IMG/VR virus record: IMGVR_UViG_3300031539_000401 | Location: 1 to 20,226 of that record | Reading direction: 5' to 3' (one strand) | Source of the DNA: a virus | Length of the DNA: 20,226 nt | Shown: in pieces, positions 13,354 through 19,740 of the stretch | Numbering within the stretch: position 1 is the stretch's first letter | Layout of the letters: each line of letters starts with the position of its first letter | Program-made: the position numbers and the translations under genes | Notes under the pieces: generated by a model | The model's input: only the letters and a program-made list of their open reading frames with translations | Databases searched by the model: none | Told to the model about the DNA's origin: nothing

Positions 13354-14115
13354 GTCCTGACCTCCTGTAGTAGTAAGGGAGAACGTCGCCGCGATTTGCA
13401 GGCGGGTGGTACGGTCTGCACCTACGGGCACAACGGATATCTCCCGCAAGATCGCGCGTTTGACGTGGGAAAACGGCCCGGTATGCGATTGGCCGTTCAC
13501 GATGCGCGTGTCGCGCACAAGTTCGCTGTCGAGAACTTCAACTCCGATGGACATCTGCCAGTCCGCCCCGGCCTGCGCCTGGCTGAGCACCTGTTTGGCC
13601 TCGCTGTTGGTCGGCAGGATTTCGCCCTCAACGGTGAGGGTGTTCTGATCCTTGCGAGCCTGCACCATGCCGATGCGCGAGCGGGTCTTGTTCTCGTGAT
13701 TAGTGAGGAGGGGCACAGCGGCAACGGCTTCCAGTCCGGCCAGGTCGACCACGACGGGATACTGCCAGCCGGGAACCTTCATCTTGCCCCCGCCATACGC
13801 CAAGCCGACCACGCGGGCGCGTGCGATATCGCCTGCGGCCTCGACCAGCAGAAACTCCGCAGCGCCCTCGGCCTGTTCCCCGGTAGCGGGTTCAAACAGA
13901 ATCGGCTTGTGGTCATGCTCCGCAAGCCACACCTTGGCCTCGGCCACGGTGAACTTGCCGGAGTCAAACCGGATGGCCTGCAACTCCATAGACCCGCTGG
14001 CCTTTTTGCAGTAAATCGCGTCTATCCCGGCGCCGAATTCGTCTGTAGCCGTCCGGCATGTGTCGTACTGACCAGGATCGCGCAATCGCGCCGAGTGTTG
14101 ACCTTGAAAGGGCAT
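11866..14115 (-). CDS. Prohead protease - scaffold - major capsid protein fusion
   Basis: This 749-residue polyprotein starts at the ATG at 14115 (MPFQGQHSARL), preceded by AAGGAG with a 7 nt spacer. An upstream in-frame ATG at 14139 lacks this SD and sits within element copy 2. Residues 1-40 hold an 'QHSARLRDPGQYD' motif often found at the N-terminus of phage capsid-assembly proteins. Residues about 90-245 form an HK97-type (U35/S78) protease with candidate catalytic His140 (PLLTNHE), Ser189 (MSIGVEV) and Glu225 (LREISVVPVGAD). Residues about 255-370 are an acidic, helical, scaffold-like segment (AVADAENDEETETDTGKE). Residues about 380-749 resemble a Mu gpT-type/HK97-fold major capsid protein (VDPVSTRIAKQVDLNNFHV, LLGRKAALSREKALF, ILVPTALLILAKQLYTD, CYWDFGVALADY at the C-terminus). 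Protease and capsid are usually separate genes, and here they are one frame. Confidence 0.88.
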   Translation of the reverse strand: MPFQGQHSARLRDPGQYDTCRTATDEFGAGIDAIYCKKASGSMELQAIRFDSGKFTVAEAKVWLAEHDHKPILFEPATGEQAEGAAEFLLVEAAGDIARARVVGLAYGGGKMKVPGWQYPVVVDLAGLEAVAAVPLLTNHENKTRSRIGMVQARKDQNTLTVEGEILPTNSEAKQVLSQAQAGADWQMSIGVEVLDSELVRDTRIVNGQSHTGPFSHVKRAILREISVVPVGADRTTRLQIAATFSLTTTGGQDMEFDKWLEAQGFDAKTLNEQQSKALRAAYDAEVKAVADAENDEETETDTGKETPDAIQATVDTDKVIAAVRADLKAERAREANLRALCGEKHAEILAKALTEDWTPEKAELEVMRADRGHIGIRPAHSESRTPKVLEAALCMGVGIDIEKAYDAPTLEAAYPLRGMGLRDLFLQCCRMEGKGVGPVFDNDTIRAAFSTLTLPGILGAVANKSLLAAFTAVDPVSTRIAKQVDLNNFHVHTRYRMSMGGNMETVGSGGELKHLTLGEDSYTHQLDTRGVLIGLTRQQIVNDDLGAFTEIPALLGRKAALSREKALFTAINATGVGASFFTAANVNYFAGAATNLQISSLTTAVQMFMDQVDADGDPIAVTPTMILVPTALLILAKQLYTDITVNETTTANVPKPNSNPHAGSYKVECSPYLSNANLTGYSTTAWYLLANPNDIPAFEVGYLKGQRTPIIEQGEVDFNLLGIQYRCYWDFGVALADYLGGVKSKGAL
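13360..13366 (-). promoter_or_regulatory. Internal ribosome binding site for the nested capsid start
   Basis: AGGAGGT on the minus strand is followed by a CAGGAC spacer and the in-frame ATG at 13353. It is better than most gene-start SDs in the window, which argues that it is not chance. Confidence 0.65.
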
Positions 14116-14139
14116 CTGTCGTCTCCTTGTCTGCTTCAT

Positions 14140-14245
14140 GCGGGCGAGGCCAAAAAGAAAAGGCCGCCGGGGTGTCTGGCCCCAGACGGCCTTGCACTTC
14201 TTGGCACACAGCGCGGTGATGATCAGTCACCGCGACGTCGCCCGC
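14140..14245 (-). repeat. Structured intergenic element, copy 2 (before the capsid polyprotein)
   Basis: The same layout as copy 1: an enclosing 8 bp stem (TCGCCCGC at 14238-14245 on the plus strand with GCGGGCGA at 14140-14147), a hairpin of 8 bp with a 7 nt loop (14227-14234 with 14212-14219), the linker GTGTGCCAAGAAGTG, and a terminator-like hairpin. It lies between the portal stop and the capsid gene. The near-identical part includes linker and terminator, while the variable hairpin differs from copy 1 in sequence but keeps pairing. Confidence 0.6.
14152..14193 (-). terminator. Terminator-like hairpin in element copy 2
   Basis: On the minus strand AAGGCCG (14187-14193) pairs with CGGCCTT (14160-14166) and is followed by TTTTCTTTTT. 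The capsid gene starts 37 nt further on, so efficient termination would block the most abundant virion protein. Regulated read-through or processing is more plausible. Confidence 0.6.
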
Positions 14246-14259
14246 TTACTGTCGGGTTG

Positions 14260-15765
14260 TCAAGCCTGTACGCCCATCTCGCGCAACGCCTCTGCAATCT
14301 CTTCCGCGTCGGGTGCGTCGCCGGCGGATTCCGGCTTGGACGCGACTTCGGGCAGGTCGAGTCGTTCCCGCTCCTTCTTTTCACGCGAAAGTTGCTCATA
14401 GACGTCTTCCCAATCCATGCCGCGCCTGGCAAAGTGTTCGGTATCGGTCAGGAGTCCGGCCTTCTTCAGCGTGTCGGCGGCGTCCGCTTCCTTCACGGGG
14501 TCGACATGGGGGACGCCATCCCAGTAGTATTCGCGTTCAGCATCGACCATGAGCCCACCCCAGTCCGGGAATACAAGGTTGGCCTCTGCAATCCAGTCGT
14601 CCACAATCGAGTCCAGAATGTCATCCTCGCCCTGCTTACGGTCTACATACATGTCAACCCAGAATGTCTGCTGGTCAAGGCGCCCGCTCGCGTAGTTGTA
14701 GGAACTCGAATCGCAGGCCGCGATGTTATAGGGCATGTTCAGCGCGCGCCCGATCTCGTTCAGGACTTCCCGCTTGAACTCCTTGTAGGTGGACGAGGGC
14801 TGGGTAGGTTCCATCTGCCCGGGCTTCCAGCCTGCGGGCGCGATGGTCAACATATTGCGTTCCAGTTCTATCGCGTCGAATCCCGTAAGTATTTCGGCAT
14901 AGCCGTTCGGCGGGATCTCCGTATACAGGATGTTCGCCATAGTCGCCGCCATCTCTGCGGCGCTCAGTACGGCGAGCGTATACCGTCGCATCTGTCCATA
15001 GAGGGGGAGGCTGGACATGATTTCGCTCAGGCCCCGGTGCTGTTCCGGGCGATCCGTGGAGAACCAGTGGAGCATCCTGGAGGCAGGCACAGTCTCGTAT
15101 TGGGGACTCGGCAGGTTGTAGAGTCCGCCGGGGTGCTGTTTCAGCACATGGTATTCCTTGGGGTTCCCGAACTCGTCGAGCACCACGCCATCCACGTTGT
15201 AGGGGTCGCCCGTCGCTCCGAGTTCAGTCACGCGGTCGCATTCGATAATGCGCAGGTCAAGCTTCACGGCATGGTTGAGATTCGGGTTCGTCTCCTTGAC
15301 GGCAAAACTCTCGCCGTCCACGGTACGGGCCTCGTGCATCTGGAGCAGCTTCTTGGCAAGCCCGACCCGACGCGCCCATGACTTGAACTCGCGCTCGACC
15401 TGCTTGGCAATCTCCTTGTCCTCGATGAGCAGTTGCAGGCGGGGGCCGCTGCCGATGACGAAATTGGAGCGTGTTTTTACCATGCCGCGGGCATAGCAGT
15501 TGTTCGCAAACTCGTACCGGGCGCGCTCACGGACCCTCTTGCGGATGCTGTAACTATTGGCCTGATCAGCGTTCAGGGCGTCGGTGTTCGCCCAGTGGCG
15601 GGTATTCTCAGTGGTAGTCTGCGCCGCGTCATATCTCGCCTCGATCAGATGCGCTGCGTGTCTCCCCTGGCGGACGCGCCCCTGCGCCAGTATCTCACTC
15701 AATGCGTCGCGGATTTCCGCCTCACGTTTCGCGGCGCGCCGTTTGCCTATACCGAACAGGTCCAT
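14260..15765 (-). CDS. Portal protein, lambda gpB type
   Basis: This 501-residue protein starts at the ATG at 15765, sharing one base with the stop of the preceding small gene (TAATG). The N-terminus is basic and helical, followed by HWANTDALNADQANSYSIRK and RERARYEFANNCYARGMVKT with SNFVIGSGPRLQ, the usual opening of lambda-family portals (PF05136). It continues with TVDGESFAVKETNPN, LRIIECDRVTELG, YHVLKQHPGG and HWFSTDRPEQHRGLSEIMSS. Further on it has a helix region with LDQQTFWVDMYVDRKQ and a C-terminal acidic tail. The length fits the family. It forms the dodecameric ring at the capsid vertex, through which the terminase packages DNA. The position after the terminase and before the protease-capsid gene is standard. 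Confidence 0.93.
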   Translation of the reverse strand: MDLFGIGKRRAAKREAEIRDALSEILAQGRVRQGRHAAHLIEARYDAAQTTTENTRHWANTDALNADQANSYSIRKRVRERARYEFANNCYARGMVKTRSNFVIGSGPRLQLLIEDKEIAKQVEREFKSWARRVGLAKKLLQMHEARTVDGESFAVKETNPNLNHAVKLDLRIIECDRVTELGATGDPYNVDGVVLDEFGNPKEYHVLKQHPGGLYNLPSPQYETVPASRMLHWFSTDRPEQHRGLSEIMSSLPLYGQMRRYTLAVLSAAEMAATMANILYTEIPPNGYAEILTGFDAIELERNMLTIAPAGWKPGQMEPTQPSSTYKEFKREVLNEIGRALNMPYNIAACDSSSYNYASGRLDQQTFWVDMYVDRKQGEDDILDSIVDDWIAEANLVFPDWGGLMVDAEREYYWDGVPHVDPVKEADAADTLKKAGLLTDTEHFARRGMDWEDVYEQLSREKKERERLDLPEVASKPESAGDAPDAEEIAEALREMGVQA

Positions 15766-15962
15766 TACACCGTCCCCGGTGGCTGGAGTTGGCGGAATCG
15801 CAGACCGACCGTCTGCACGTCGGCGGCGTCCCTGCCCTTGATATACTTGTCCGCCTCAATCTGGTCCTGGAGGGGGTGCTGATCAACCTCGCCCTCATCG
15901 CCCCGGACACGCTTGGGACCGACCGCGTTATCCTCCAGCGCCTCGTCAATTTCTTCGGACAT
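15765..15962 (-). CDS. Small conserved-looking protein before the portal (possible head-tail/joining role)
   Basis: This 65-residue protein starts at the ATG at 15962, preceded by AGGAGG with an 8 nt spacer. The portal starts at its stop codon (TAATG). The N-terminal half is acidic (MSEEIDEALEDNAVGP, then RGDEGEVDQHPLQDQIE). The C-terminal half has ADKYIKGRDAADVQTVGLRF followed by RQLQPPGTV, a helix-then-strand layout. Small genes directly before a lambda-type portal often encode gpW-like joining proteins or other minor head components. The sequence does not clearly match gpW, so I leave it unnamed. Coupling to the portal argues for a head-assembly role. Confidence 0.7.
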   Translation of the reverse strand: MSEEIDEALEDNAVGPKRVRGDEGEVDQHPLQDQIEADKYIKGRDAADVQTVGLRFRQLQPPGTV

Positions 15963-15984
15963 GCCTTGTGCCTCCTGTGAGAGT

Positions 15985-16079
15985 CCGCGCCAAAAGAAAA
16001 GGGCCGCCTGGTGGTCTGGCCGCCAGACGGCCCTTGAATTCTCTTGGCTATGAGCGTGCGGGCTTGCAATCCCGCGCGC
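15985..16079 (-). repeat. Structured intergenic element, copy 3 (before the small pre-portal gene)
   Basis: A divergent member of the same element. It has a hairpin of 9 positions with one C/A mismatch and an 8 nt loop (16071-16079 with 16054-16062), then a linker containing GCCAAGAGAATT in place of GCCAAGAAGTG, then a terminator-like hairpin with U-rich tail. The enclosing stem seen in copies 1 and 2 is not clear here. It sits just before an SD, as the other copies do. Confidence 0.5.
15992..16035 (-). terminator. Terminator-like hairpin in element copy 3
   Basis: On the minus strand AAGGGCCG (16028-16035) pairs with CGGCCCTT (15999-16006), with additional GTCTGG/CCAGAC pairing inside, followed by TTTTCTTTTGG. 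The next gene's SD begins within 20 nt. Confidence 0.6.
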
Positions 16080-16089
16080 ATTTACCTTC

Positions 16090-16227
16090 TCAAACTATTC
16101 TGTTCGACACTCCCCAGACTATGGGTCTGTCTACATAAATCCAGGGGTTCTCATCCCGCACGACGATCTGCACATCAGGCAGGAAGAAATCCACATCAAC
16201 GTAAAGTGTAAAATCCTCAAGTGCCAT
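16090..16227 (-). CDS. Possible small protein between the zinc-ribbon gene and element copy 3
   Basis: A 45-residue frame from the ATG at 16227 to a TGA at 16090. It begins MALEDFTLYVDVDFFLPDVQ, continues IVVRDENPWIYVDRPIVWGV and ends SNRIV. The alternating hydrophobic and acidic residues resemble a small beta protein, and the stop abuts the structured element exactly as larger gene stops do at the other copies. Against it, no good SD precedes the ATG. I recognise no family. It may be a minor head protein or a non-functional frame. Confidence 0.4.
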   Translation of the reverse strand: MALEDFTLYVDVDFFLPDVQIVVRDENPWIYVDRPIVWGVSNRIV

Positions 16228-16353
16228 CTTTTTCGCTCACAAGTACGTTCAAACTGTCAGCCTACATTTTGCCCGATTTTGTTTTCTGCACAAAACCGCC
16301 GATTACACATCTGTACTTTTCTCTTATAACGCCCAAATATCGCATCCATAAGA
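16228..16353 (-). other. AT-rich intergenic gap, possible control region
   Basis: This 126 nt gap between the zinc-ribbon stop and the small ORF is AT-rich (the 60-base line from 16261 counts 40% GC) amid GC-rich genes. A 30-residue basic frame (16257-16349) has no SD. I see no clear -35/-10 pair, tRNA or terminator. It is a candidate for a promoter of the head operon or a packaging site. Confidence 0.35.
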
Positions 16354-16584
16354 CTAATGGTGAGGCGGATTTTCTGACATTTCTTGACCGGACTTCTCGA
16401 AAGTGCGCGTCCGGCGACCGCAGTTGCGACATTCACGCGCCCGCATGATGCCCCCGAAGGTGCGGCGCGTGTAGAGGACATAGAGGTGCTGGCAGCCGCA
16501 TTCGGGGCAGCGTATGCCTTCCTCTTGCGACTGGCGCGCCTTGTTAATATCCGAGTGATCGGGCTTCGCGTGCTTCTCGCGCAA
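16354..16584 (-). CDS. NrdR-like zinc-ribbon protein
   Basis: This 76-residue protein overlaps the end of the terminase gene by 41 bases. I chose the TTG at 16584 because GAGGAGG (16592-16598) precedes it by 7 nt. Residues 24-63 form a rubredoxin-like zinc ribbon: IRCPECGCQHLYVLYTRR with Cys26 and Cys29, then RARECRNCGRRTRTFEK with Cys52 and Cys55. The pattern CPxC-(..)-R..CxxCGxRxxTFE closely follows the N-terminal zinc ribbon of NrdR, but the ATP-cone that makes NrdR a nucleotide-sensing repressor is absent. It may bind DNA or RNA, for example as a late regulator or packaging cofactor, or bind the terminase. Function is not known. Confidence 0.75.
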   Translation of the reverse strand: MREKHAKPDHSDINKARQSQEEGIRCPECGCQHLYVLYTRRTFGGIMRARECRNCGRRTRTFEKSGQEMSENPPHH

Positions 16585-18754
16585 GTCGTGCCCTCCTCTG
16601 CATCTCTGCGGCGCTCATCGGCGCCTTCTCGGTGCGGACCTGCACCTTGGTCATACCAGTACCCGGCAATGCGGCGCCCAGCATGGACGCCCCGGCCGCG
16701 CAGCCCACTACGCAATCGAACCAATGGTTGTCTGGTCTGTGCGCGGGCTGCTTCCACTCGTCCAGTTCACGGCCGCGCCCCTGTGTCCGTACGCGGTATT
16801 CACTGGTCATGTGCTCGGCAAAGAGGCGGTGTTCACCGGGCTTCGTGCCGAAGAGTGACAAGCACCCCTTGTCCCCCATCGCGGTTGAGAAGCGTTCATG
16901 GACAAAGGTTTTCCAGTAGTTGGTATCCACCTCAACGTGCCGCAGTGCCCGCTTCTTTGCTACGCTGGGAATCCACCAGTTGTGCCCGATGCGGTCGCCA
17001 CGGTGCCTGTCGAACTCGCTGATGGGTTTCATGCTCGCGGTGATCCCATGTCCGCGTGCGGGCATGAGCGTAGCCGCGTGGCCCGATTGCCGGCAGAACT
17101 GGTGGACGACGGGCGTGAGCCATCCCTGGTCTATCAGGCACCATCGAACCCGCATGACCGCCCCATCGTCACGCGCCCACTCCGCTGTAATCAGGTGGTT
17201 CACCGCCGCCCCCAGCGCGGCGTATATGGCACCCTCAACGCCGGTCCCCGGGTGCGCGCGGCGGATCGTCCGTTGCACGTCGCGGTATGCAAAGTAGGCA
17301 CTGCCCTGTTCGGGATAGGTGCCGTAGTCCATGATGTAGCCGGTAAAGTCCGGCTCCCATGCGCAGACGGCCCAGTACAGCAACTTCTCCCCCACGTCTA
17401 CAAACGCGGTCAGGTGCTCGGCAGTGTGCGGCACCTCGCCCCTGATGCGCCCGTTGATCTTGGCAGCGATGCCGTCAGCATCCAGTATGGGCACCTGTTC
17501 CAGTTGCGGCGCCATCGGCTCATTCTGGTACTCCGAGAAGAACGCCGCCTCATCCCGGAGTCTCAGGTTGATAGCGTGCTGAATCGCTGAAAGCTCGTCG
17601 GGGTTGTGACACTCCGGCCATGCTATCTGCGCGCCCTGGTCCATTTCGGCCTGATGCTCCCGATAGAACTCCGTCGCCTCCTCACCGTTGGCGCCCTTGC
17701 GGAAACTGTCGGCCCGGAGTTCTGCGTATTGCTCCCACCGTTTCGCGTTGGTCGGGAACTGATAGACCATCTTGAACCGTTCCCCGTTCCATTCGGGGTG
17801 CGCGTCGCGGTCCAATATGCGGTCGGCCATGTCGCCCGGGCTGATGACCGTGCAGGGCATGATGCCCGATATCTTCTTGCCCGGCCCTGCGAGGCCGAGT
17901 GCCGCGCCCGCGAGTATGCGCTCCCGCGCCTGGCACTGGGAGAGGCTCCGCGCGCTTTCGTCTGTCTGCGGGTCGTCCAATATCACCACGTCAGGGCGAA
18001 TTGAGTCGCCTTCCGGCGTCTGGTGCTTCATGCCGCGTATGCGCCCCGTGATACCTGCTACCTTCAGGATCGCCCCGCTCGCCTTGCTCCCCGGAATCGT
18101 GGGCAGCACGATTTCTTTCTGTGTCCATTCTATGTGCGTGCGTTCGCCCTCACAGAGTTGGCCCGCGCAGCGATTCGCAATCCCCTCCAGACATTGAATC
18201 GGGTAGGCCACCTCCGGGAAATCCGCGAGCAGCAAATCGTTCGTGTCGAGTTCCACTTTGATGGTGTCCAGCATATTGACGGCGTGCCCCTCGTCCGAAC
18301 CGATGAGCGCCACAAAGCGCCGGTGTCCGTATGCGGTAGACCAGATGCACGCGCGTTCGCAGAGCGAACTCTTACCACTGCCGCGCGGCATCGCCACGGC
18401 AAACAGACCCCCTCGCAGCACAGCCTGCTCAATACGCGCGATGACCTTCAGATGATCCGGCGACCACGGCAGATAAAATACGTGGGGGAAATAGCTTTCG
18501 CAGAACACCCGGAAACTGCCGGCGGCCTGCGCCTTGCGTTCGGGGTCGGCAACCGCTGGAATGGGCGCAATGTCACGCCCGGCCTGCGCCATCTGCGCCT
18601 GACGCGCGCGGGAGCGTTCCTTGCGGCTGGCATAGTCGCCGTTACCATCCCGTGGCTTGCCGATGCTGCGCAGCAGTCGCACATCATCCGGCGTCAATGC
18701 CCCAATGTTTGTCTTGGCAAGCTCGATGATTTCAGCAATCGTCCGCTTTGCCAT
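16544..18754 (-). CDS. Large terminase subunit (packaging ATPase-nuclease)
   Basis: This 736-residue protein starts at the ATG at 18754, sharing a base with the methyltransferase stop (TAATG). Walker A is VAMPRGSGKSS (about residues 120-130) and Walker B is VVILDDPQTDE (256-266) with the Asp-Asp pair. The segment SPGDMADRIL (306-315) fits the coupling region. The nuclease half begins near AFVDVGEKLLYWAVC (Asp454). It carries LIDQGW later and ends with RPDNHWFDCVVGCAAGASML (around 685-705), the final acidic strand typical of these enzymes, in a style close to GpA-like terminases. An extension of about 30 basic residues (MQRRARLAREAREARSLGY at the end) follows and overlaps the zinc-ribbon gene. 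It packages DNA into the prohead through the portal. No small terminase subunit is recognisable in the window, so it is presumably upstream. Confidence 0.92.
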   Translation of the reverse strand: MAKRTIAEIIELAKTNIGALTPDDVRLLRSIGKPRDGNGDYASRKERSRARQAQMAQAGRDIAPIPAVADPERKAQAAGSFRVFCESYFPHVFYLPWSPDHLKVIARIEQAVLRGGLFAVAMPRGSGKSSLCERACIWSTAYGHRRFVALIGSDEGHAVNMLDTIKVELDTNDLLLADFPEVAYPIQCLEGIANRCAGQLCEGERTHIEWTQKEIVLPTIPGSKASGAILKVAGITGRIRGMKHQTPEGDSIRPDVVILDDPQTDESARSLSQCQARERILAGAALGLAGPGKKISGIMPCTVISPGDMADRILDRDAHPEWNGERFKMVYQFPTNAKRWEQYAELRADSFRKGANGEEATEFYREHQAEMDQGAQIAWPECHNPDELSAIQHAINLRLRDEAAFFSEYQNEPMAPQLEQVPILDADGIAAKINGRIRGEVPHTAEHLTAFVDVGEKLLYWAVCAWEPDFTGYIMDYGTYPEQGSAYFAYRDVQRTIRRAHPGTGVEGAIYAALGAAVNHLITAEWARDDGAVMRVRWCLIDQGWLTPVVHQFCRQSGHAATLMPARGHGITASMKPISEFDRHRGDRIGHNWWIPSVAKKRALRHVEVDTNYWKTFVHERFSTAMGDKGCLSLFGTKPGEHRLFAEHMTSEYRVRTQGRGRELDEWKQPAHRPDNHWFDCVVGCAAGASMLGAALPGTGMTKVQVRTEKAPMSAAEMQRRARLAREAREARSLGY
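16592..16598 (-). promoter_or_regulatory. Ribosome binding site that fixes a TTG start
   Basis: GAGGAGG on the minus strand lies inside the last codons of the terminase gene, 7 nt before TTG at 16584. No ATG or GTG occurs at this distance, so the zinc-ribbon gene very probably starts with TTG. Confidence 0.65.
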
Positions 18755-19740
18755 TATGCTCCCTTGCTTGCCTTCCTTAGTATTTCTATCTTCATATGTT
18801 CTGCAATTGCCTTTATCAAGTTCGGAGGAACGCTATTGCCGATATGTGCTTTTATATCTGTCTGGGTTCCATGCCATTTAAAGGTATCAGGGAATCCCTG
18901 CAAGAGACTAGCTTCCTGTATAGTCAAGTGCCGTGGGACTTCATAATGCCAATTGGAATGGGCTTTGATTTGCGTATTGCTGGGCCTATTCGGGTCAAGT
19001 CGTACAGACTGAAAACTTCCAACATACCGGACGGCTTTGCATAGAGATTGCCCGGGCTTGCTTTTGTACCACGCATCAATTACTTGTGGCTGATGCTTGC
19101 CCTGTTCTCCCTTCGGCAAATGCCCAATAGCATCCCTGACCGTTCTTGGTTTCGTCTGTGGCTGCGGGAAACTTGGCTCAATCCCCAAGTTGTTCCGTAC
19201 GCCGATAATGATAACCCGCTCCCGACTCTGCGGCACATTGAAGTACATGGCATTCACGACTTCGCCTCTGGCCCGATATCCACACTCTCGTAGGGTCTGA
19301 ATGATGCATAGATATGCCTGCTTCATATATCCCCTTATCAGTCCGGTCACGTTCTCCATAACAAATGTACGGGGCTGCAAATCCTTTAGTAATCTCGCAA
19401 ACTCCATGAATAGACTATTACGCAGATCAGTAAACCGCCGCTTCCCAGCCGTACTGAATCCCTGACAGGGCGGGGAAGCATCCAATAGGTCAAGTGCGCC
19501 CAACTTGATGTCAGCGAGTCTTATACATTCTGGACCGGTTAGCTTTGCAATATCGCCATGATAGACTGGTACATCAGGAAAGTTTAGCTTGAATGTTGCT
19601 ACGGCATTATCATCCCACTCAATAGCAAGTAGTTCTCGAAATCCTGCTAGCTCATAGCCAAGAGAAGAGCCGCCGCATCCAGCAAAGAGAGAAATTACTG
19701 TCGGCTGCTTACCACTTGAATCCACACTTGGGACATTCAT
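18754..19740 (-). CDS. DNA (cytosine-5) methyltransferase
   Basis: This 328-residue protein has all main C5-methyltransferase motifs in order: I ISLFAGCGGSSLGYE (about 16-30), IV SPPCQGFSTAGK with catalytic Cys92, VI FVMENVTGL (127-133), VIII QSRERVIIIG (171-180), IX RHLTIQEASLLQGFPDTF (270-287), and X HIGNSVPPNLIKAI (299-312). The recognition domain lies between VIII and IX and is short and basic. No endonuclease gene is next to it, so it is an orphan enzyme, likely protecting phage DNA from host restriction. The ATG at 19740 lies inside the end of the ParB-like gene (32 bp overlap) without a good SD, so coupling is likely. The gene is much more AT-rich than its neighbours (two 60-base lines at 42% GC), suggesting recent acquisition. 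The target sequence cannot be read. Confidence 0.95.
   Translation of the reverse strand: MNVPSVDSSGKQPTVISLFAGCGGSSLGYELAGFRELLAIEWDDNAVATFKLNFPDVPVYHGDIAKLTGPECIRLADIKLGALDLLDASPPCQGFSTAGKRRFTDLRNSLFMEFARLLKDLQPRTFVMENVTGLIRGYMKQAYLCIIQTLRECGYRARGEVVNAMYFNVPQSRERVIIIGVRNNLGIEPSFPQPQTKPRTVRDAIGHLPKGEQGKHQPQVIDAWYKSKPGQSLCKAVRYVGSFQSVRLDPNRPSNTQIKAHSNWHYEVPRHLTIQEASLLQGFPDTFKWHGTQTDIKAHIGNSVPPNLIKAIAEHMKIEILRKASKGA

Noticed and set aside
13396-15381. A 661-codon plus-strand frame opposite the protease and portal genes
   Set aside because: It is antisense to two clearly recognised minus-strand families, shows no domain pattern, is rich in His/Arg/Gly as reverse readings of GC-rich genes usually are, and lacks an SD.
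16257-16349. A 30-residue basic frame (MDAIFGRYKRKVQMCNRRFC start)
   Set aside because: It has no SD, is very short, sits in an AT-rich gap, and shows no domain pattern. Kept only as part of the gap description.
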